From Clostridium grantii DSM 8605 (GTDB lineage Bacteria; Bacillota; Clostridia; Clostridiales; Clostridiaceae), in the NCBI RefSeq assembly GCF_900129965.1, contig NZ_FQXM01000002.1, positions 62,001 through 126,000 of the forward strand: a DNA stretch of 64,000 bases. Direction: 5' to 3'. A program made the position numbers and the translations under genes. Shown one piece after another: positions 60,252 through 64,000 of this stretch. Below the pieces are notes generated by a model. It worked only from the letters and a program-made list of their open reading frames with translations, was not told the origin of the DNA and did no database searches. Numbering within the stretch: the stretch's first letter is position 1; the number at the start of each line of letters is the position of its first letter.

Positions 60252-61748
60252 ATGAGTAAAGAAATATATAAGAAACCCATTGAACAAAAAGACTATAGCA
60301 CCGAATATGTATTAACTAATTCTCTTGATGAGAATATAAAAATGTTTCAAAGTAATATTTTTAATAATGATGATTCAATTATATATAGATATATAACAAA
60401 TAAAGCAAGTGGAATAAAATTTTGCCTTATATTTATAGATGGTATGAGTAGAACTACTGTTATAAATGAAAATATAATTGATCCAATAATAAGGGATAAT
60501 ATTGATACAAATAAAGATATTGCATATTATATTATGGAAAATGTACTTAGAACAGATGAAAATCAAGAAACCCAGGATATTAATTTAGCTGTTACAAAAG
60601 TACTATACGGAGATACATTATTATTCATTGAAAATTTAAATAGAATAATATTTGTAAATACTAAAGGATGGAGTAAAAGAAGTGTCAAGGAGTCTGAAGG
60701 AGAAGCTGTAGTAAGAGGGCCAAAAGAAGCTTTTACGGAATCTATTAATATTAATACAACCTTAATAAGAAGAAAAATAACATCTCCAAAGTTAAAATTC
60801 AATTATAGTGAATTGGGAAGTGTTACTAAAACAAAAATAAGTTTATGTTATATTGAAGGGCTAGCATCACAAGAAATATTAGATGATTTAAAGAGTAGGA
60901 TAGATAAAATTCAGATTGATGGGGTTTTGGAATCTAGTTATATTGAAGAATCAATAAAAGATCATCCTTATTCTATTTTTGAAACTGTAGGAACCACAGA
61001 AAGACCAGATACAATAGCAGGTAAGCTGTTAGAAGGCAGAATTGCTATATTGTGTGATGGAACCCCTTTTGTTATGACTATACCTTTTTTATTTGAAGAA
61101 TACTTTCAAGTTAACGAAGATTATTATAGTAATTTTATTTATGGCACTTTAAATAGAATGCTGAGAATGTTAGCATTTTTATTTGCTACCAGCGTACCTG
61201 CTTTATATGTGGCATTAACAACATTTCACCAAGAATTAATACCAACACCTTTAGTTTTAGGAGTTGCAGCTGCAGAAAAAGGGGTTCCTTTTCCAACTGT
61301 GGTAGAAGCGTTATTAATGATGGTTGCTTTTGAATTATTAAGAGAGGCAGGAACGAGAATGCCCAAAAATATAGGGCAGGCAATTAGTATAGTAGGAGCA
61401 CTAGTGTTGGGAGATGCCGCTGTTAATGCAAATTTTGTTAGTGCCCCTATGGTTATTGTAGTAGCAATCACAGCAATTAGTGGATTTGCTCTTCCTAAAA
61501 TGGTTACTTCTATACTAGTAATAAGATTTACGATTTTATTTGCCTCTTCTTTTTTGGGGTTATATGGATATATATTTGAAGCAATCGGAATTTCACTTTA
61601 TTTATTTTCCATGAAATCTTTTGGAGTAGATTATATGTATAGTTACGGGAGAATAGGCTTAAAAGACCTTAAAGACGTTTATGTTAGGGCATCATGGGAA
61701 AACCTAAAGAAAAAGAAAAAATTTATTATTGGGGATAAAAATCAATAA
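60252..61748 (+). CDS. Spore germination protein, GerA (A-subunit) family
   Basis: 498 residues, typical length. A long soluble N-terminal half contains KGWSKRSVKESEGEAVVRGPKEAFTES, the family's best-known block, and DTIAGKLLEGRIAILCDGTPFVMTIP. The second half has about five spans (SVPALYVALTTFHQELIPTPL, VEALLMMVAFELLREAGTRMPK). It forms the nutrient-gated channel of the germinant receptor in the spore inner membrane. A TGAATA at 60199-60204 resembles a sigma-G -35 box, as expected for forespore expression, but no clear -10 accompanies it. GGAGGTG precedes the ATG. Confidence 0.96.
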   Translation: MSKEIYKKPIEQKDYSTEYVLTNSLDENIKMFQSNIFNNDDSIIYRYITNKASGIKFCLIFIDGMSRTTVINENIIDPIIRDNIDTNKDIAYYIMENVLRTDENQETQDINLAVTKVLYGDTLLFIENLNRIIFVNTKGWSKRSVKESEGEAVVRGPKEAFTESININTTLIRRKITSPKLKFNYSELGSVTKTKISLCYIEGLASQEILDDLKSRIDKIQIDGVLESSYIEESIKDHPYSIFETVGTTERPDTIAGKLLEGRIAILCDGTPFVMTIPFLFEEYFQVNEDYYSNFIYGTLNRMLRMLAFLFATSVPALYVALTTFHQELIPTPLVLGVAAAEKGVPFPTVVEALLMMVAFELLREAGTRMPKNIGQAISIVGALVLGDAAVNANFVSAPMVIVVAITAISGFALPKMVTSILVIRFTILFASSFLGLYGYIFEAIGISLYLFSMKSFGVDYMYSYGRIGLKDLKDVYVRASWENLKKKKKFIIGDKNQ

Positions 61749-61769
61749 GATTAAAAGGATGATATTAAG

Positions 61770-62936
61770 ATGAAGCATATGAAAAATATTGTTATAATAC
61801 TTTTGTTTATTATAAATTCTATGTTTCTTTCGTCTTGCTGGAATTATAGGGAAATTGATGATATGTCTATAGTTGCAGGAATTGCCATTGACAAAGATAA
61901 ATCAAATGGTATGTATAAAATAACTGTAGAGTTAATAGATCCCTTAAGCAGTAAAGAAACAACGGGAATGGCTTCAAAAATAGTAGAAGCCTCTGGAAAA
62001 ACTGTAGATGAAGCTTTTTTAGAAATAATTCAGATATCAGGTAAGAAAGCATATTATTCTCATTCCAAAATTCTAATTTTAAGTAAAGATATTGATGAAG
62101 AAGATTTAATATCAATTATTGATAGTGTCAACAGGTCCACTGAGATGAGAGGAGATATGAAATTAATTGTTTCGCTTGAGAAAACAGCAGGTGAGGTTTT
62201 AAATAAGGTACATAAAGAGGAATCAGGAATAGCATCATTTAGCATAAATAATGCTATTATAAACAGAGATAATGTTTCTAATTTTGCAGCTGTAGATGTA
62301 TGGGAATTTACAGAAATCCTTTTTGAACAGGGAGTATCGCCTATAGCACCTGGAATAGAACTTATTTCTAATAAAGGGGAAAATACTTTTAACTTGACGG
62401 GAAGTGTCAGCTTTCAAGGAGGTAAGAATGTTCAATGGTTTGATGAAGAAGAATCTAAAGCTATACTTATTCTACAAGATAAATTAAAGGGTGGTTTAAT
62501 TGTAGTTAATTGTAATATAGATAATAAAACATATGTAAATACATTGGGAATAATAAAATCTAAAACCAAGATTTTACCTTTGTTTGATGAAAACAAAATT
62601 AAACTTATGATTCAAGTAAACATGGAAACAAGTATAGATCAATTAGGAGGGGAATTTGATTTTATTGAAAAAAAAGGGCGAGACATATTGCAAGAAAAAG
62701 CAGAAATTTATCTAAAAAAGCAAATTGAGAATGTAGTAAAGAAAACACAGCAGGGGTTTTGCAATGATATTTTTGGATTTTCAGGCATTATAATGAGAAA
62801 AATGCCTAAGGAATGGAAAAGCACTATTCAACCAAAATGGAGAGAGTATTTTAAAAGTTTAGAAATAGATGTGGATGTAAATATAAACATAAGAGATAGT
62901 GGGTTGATTTCAAAGCCTATAAAATTAGGAGAGTAG
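61770..62936 (+). CDS. Spore germination lipoprotein, Ger(x)C family
   Basis: 388 residues. Signal peptide with lipobox LSSC, then the family signature CWNYREIDDMSIVAGIAIDKD. Further blocks are SHSKILILSKDI, SPIAPGIEL and the C-terminal domain ending DVNINIRDSGLISKPIK. GerC subunits are lipid-anchored on the outside of the spore inner membrane and are needed for receptor function. It lies 21 bases after the A subunit and 3 bases before a small membrane protein. Confidence 0.95.
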   Translation: MKHMKNIVIILLFIINSMFLSSCWNYREIDDMSIVAGIAIDKDKSNGMYKITVELIDPLSSKETTGMASKIVEASGKTVDEAFLEIIQISGKKAYYSHSKILILSKDIDEEDLISIIDSVNRSTEMRGDMKLIVSLEKTAGEVLNKVHKEESGIASFSINNAIINRDNVSNFAAVDVWEFTEILFEQGVSPIAPGIELISNKGENTFNLTGSVSFQGGKNVQWFDEEESKAILILQDKLKGGLIVVNCNIDNKTYVNTLGIIKSKTKILPLFDENKIKLMIQVNMETSIDQLGGEFDFIEKKGRDILQEKAEIYLKKQIENVVKKTQQGFCNDIFGFSGIIMRKMPKEWKSTIQPKWREYFKSLEIDVDVNINIRDSGLISKPIKLGE

Positions 62937-62939
62937 ACA

Positions 62940-63149
62940 ATGAAAGTAATTATAGTAGTAATTTTATATTGGTTAGTAGGATTTATTGAGGGCAAAATAC
63001 TATTAAAGAATAATGAAGTGAAGGAACTAATAATTTATGGAACAATGATGGGGTTTTCTATGATACTAGCTTCATTGCTTATATTGGGAGTAAAGGTTGC
63101 TAGCCCTGCAAAATTTATCGAAAAAATAGTTTTTGTTTTTATAAAGTGA
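62940..63149 (+). CDS. Small two-span protein of the germinant receptor operon (D-subunit-like)
   Basis: 69 residues with two hydrophobic segments (about 2-17, IIVVILYWLVGFI-type, and 30-54, IIYGTMMGFSMILASLLILG) separated by a charged loop. AGGAG and a 3-base gap show tight coupling to the C-subunit gene. Small two-span D subunits are known in some ger operons of Bacillus and Clostridia and can modulate receptor output. The match here is by size, topology and position, not by sequence motif. Confidence 0.8.
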   Translation: MKVIIVVILYWLVGFIEGKILLKNNEVKELIIYGTMMGFSMILASLLILGVKVASPAKFIEKIVFVFIK

Positions 63150-63161
63150 GGAGAGATAAAA

Positions 63162-64000
63162 GTGGGAGAAGAAAAATTAACCTATAAACAAGCAATAAGT
63201 TTAATAGTGTTGTTTATTTCTGGGAGTTCTACTATTATTACCCCAGGTATAGCTGCAAAAAAAGATGTGTGGATTGCCACACTAATTTCAATGGTAGCTA
63301 TTACTCCTATTTTAATTTTATTTCAGAGGCTACTTTATATTTTTAAAGGAAAGGATTTATATGATATTATTGATATTGTTTTTGGGCCTATTTTAGGAAG
63401 AGTAATTTCGCTGGTATATATTTGGTTTTCATTACATTTAGGAGCATTGGTTATTAATAATTTTATATATTTCATTAATATAATTAGTTTAAATGAAACG
63501 CCAATAATTATCCCAGCTATTATTATAAGTTTTCTATGTATAATGTCTGTTAAGTATGGAATAGGTGTAGTAGGGCGATGGGGAGAAATGGCAGCTATTT
63601 TATTAGTTATATTTATATCTATGATTGTTATACTTTTGATACCATCTATGCATATTGAAAATATACAACCAATTTTATATGACGGAATAAAACCAGTTTT
63701 GAGAGGCGCTTTTTCTACTTTTTCTTTTCCATTTGGAGAAATAATTATATTTACTATGGTGTTCACTTCTTTTCGGGAAAAAGAAAAGCCTAGAATTTAT
63801 ATTATTGGAATGCTTCTTGGGGGATCAATGCTAGTTTTGACTTCTCTTACAGATGTGTTAGTCATAGGAGCGGATGGTGCAGGCATGTATTACTTCACTG
63901 CTTATACAGTTGTTAGAAGGATTGACTTAGGTAATTTTATTCAAAGGATAGAGATATTTGCATCTTTAATGTTTTTGATAGGAGGGATAATAAAAATAAG
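63162..64000 (+). CDS. Spore germination permease, GerB (B-subunit) family, cut by window end
   Basis: A GTG start behind GAGGAGA opens a frame that stays open to the last base (279 codons visible). It begins VGEEKLTYKQAISLIVLFI and continues SGSSTIITPG, a typical GerB start, with about eight spans visible. Blocks such as GVVGRWGEMAAILLVIFI, SFPFGEIIIFTMVF and TAYTVVRRIDLGNFIQRIE are the APC-superfamily amino-acid-transporter fold of GerB, where the germinant binds. About 80-90 residues are missing beyond the window. Confidence 0.93.
   Translation, partial: MGEEKLTYKQAISLIVLFISGSSTIITPGIAAKKDVWIATLISMVAITPILILFQRLLYIFKGKDLYDIIDIVFGPILGRVISLVYIWFSLHLGALVINNFIYFINIISLNETPIIIPAIIISFLCIMSVKYGIGVVGRWGEMAAILLVIFISMIVILLIPSMHIENIQPILYDGIKPVLRGAFSTFSFPFGEIIIFTMVFTSFREKEKPRIYIIGMLLGGSMLVLTSLTDVLVIGADGAGMYYFTAYTVVRRIDLGNFIQRIEIFASLMFLIGGIIKI

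Noticed and set aside
1..64000. Mobile element, prophage or pseudogene
   Set aside because: No transposase, integrase, terminal repeats, tRNA-flanked junction or broken reading frame was seen; only the first and last genes are cut, by the window edges.

Overview
The window is a stretch of chromosome from an AT-rich, Gram-positive, endospore-forming Firmicute, most likely a Clostridium in the strict sense. The support is: a GerA-type germination operon, a T-box leader, SAM-I riboswitches, GG(A/G)GG ribosome sites with frequent TTG/GTG starts, lipobox lipoproteins, a lipoteichoic acid synthase, a bifunctional GshAB and a DUF1858 redox protein. I see no phage, insertion sequence, CRISPR array, rRNA or tRNA. 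The species cannot be fixed from the sequence alone.

Layout. 1-3949: end of a uronate-polysaccharide locus (truncated LacI-type regulator, cytosolic heparinase II/III-family lyase, KduD) with a clear promoter and operator. 4089-6492: MFS exporter behind a leader attenuator, then ung and yjbQ on the minus strand. 6563-9252: a YtrA-type GntR repressor, ABC ATPase and two permeases. 9328-22659: a long envelope locus (Yip1-like protein, unknown membrane protein, a secreted or anchored 1899-residue protein with 66 pentapeptide repeats, two unknown coupled genes, a membrane LuxR regulator, a 28-residue membrane peptide, DUF2207 protein, LemA, zinc-ribbon protein). 22803-26821: SNF2 helicase and EcsC-like protein. 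26888-39512: housekeeping genes (purEK, DUF2294, zinc ribbon, Gx transporter, gshAB, YitT, dbpA, recQ, DUF4153, cold-shock protein). 39589-42136: ilvBN under a T-box. 42210-46719: unknown anchored protein and a sugar ABC transporter. 46820-50997: rhodanese lipoprotein, DUF1858 protein, and a glycolipid glycosyltransferase/LTA synthase pair. 51086-55096: diguanylate cyclase, then metNIQ under two SAM-I riboswitches in series. 55185-60118: UPF0291 protein, lacZ, an unknown 95-residue protein, rluF. 60252-64000: spore germination operon A-C-(small D-like)-B, cut by the window end.

The best candidate for something undescribed is the 9.4-22.7 kb locus. A Sec-exported giant with 66 tandem G-(Y/F)-(D/N)-x-x units is co-oriented with two polytopic proteins upstream and two uncharacterised, translationally coupled proteins downstream. 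A regulator that fuses a multi-spanning membrane domain to a LuxR helix-turn-helix follows, and then a LemA/DUF2207 module. A membrane-sensed envelope assembly is a reasonable hypothesis, but no function can be read directly from the sequence.

Regulation is unusually legible. Several near-consensus sigma-A promoters carry operators at their start sites, and RNA-based control is common (T-box, tandem SAM-I, an apparent attenuator before the MFS gene, a strong hairpin before the giant locus).
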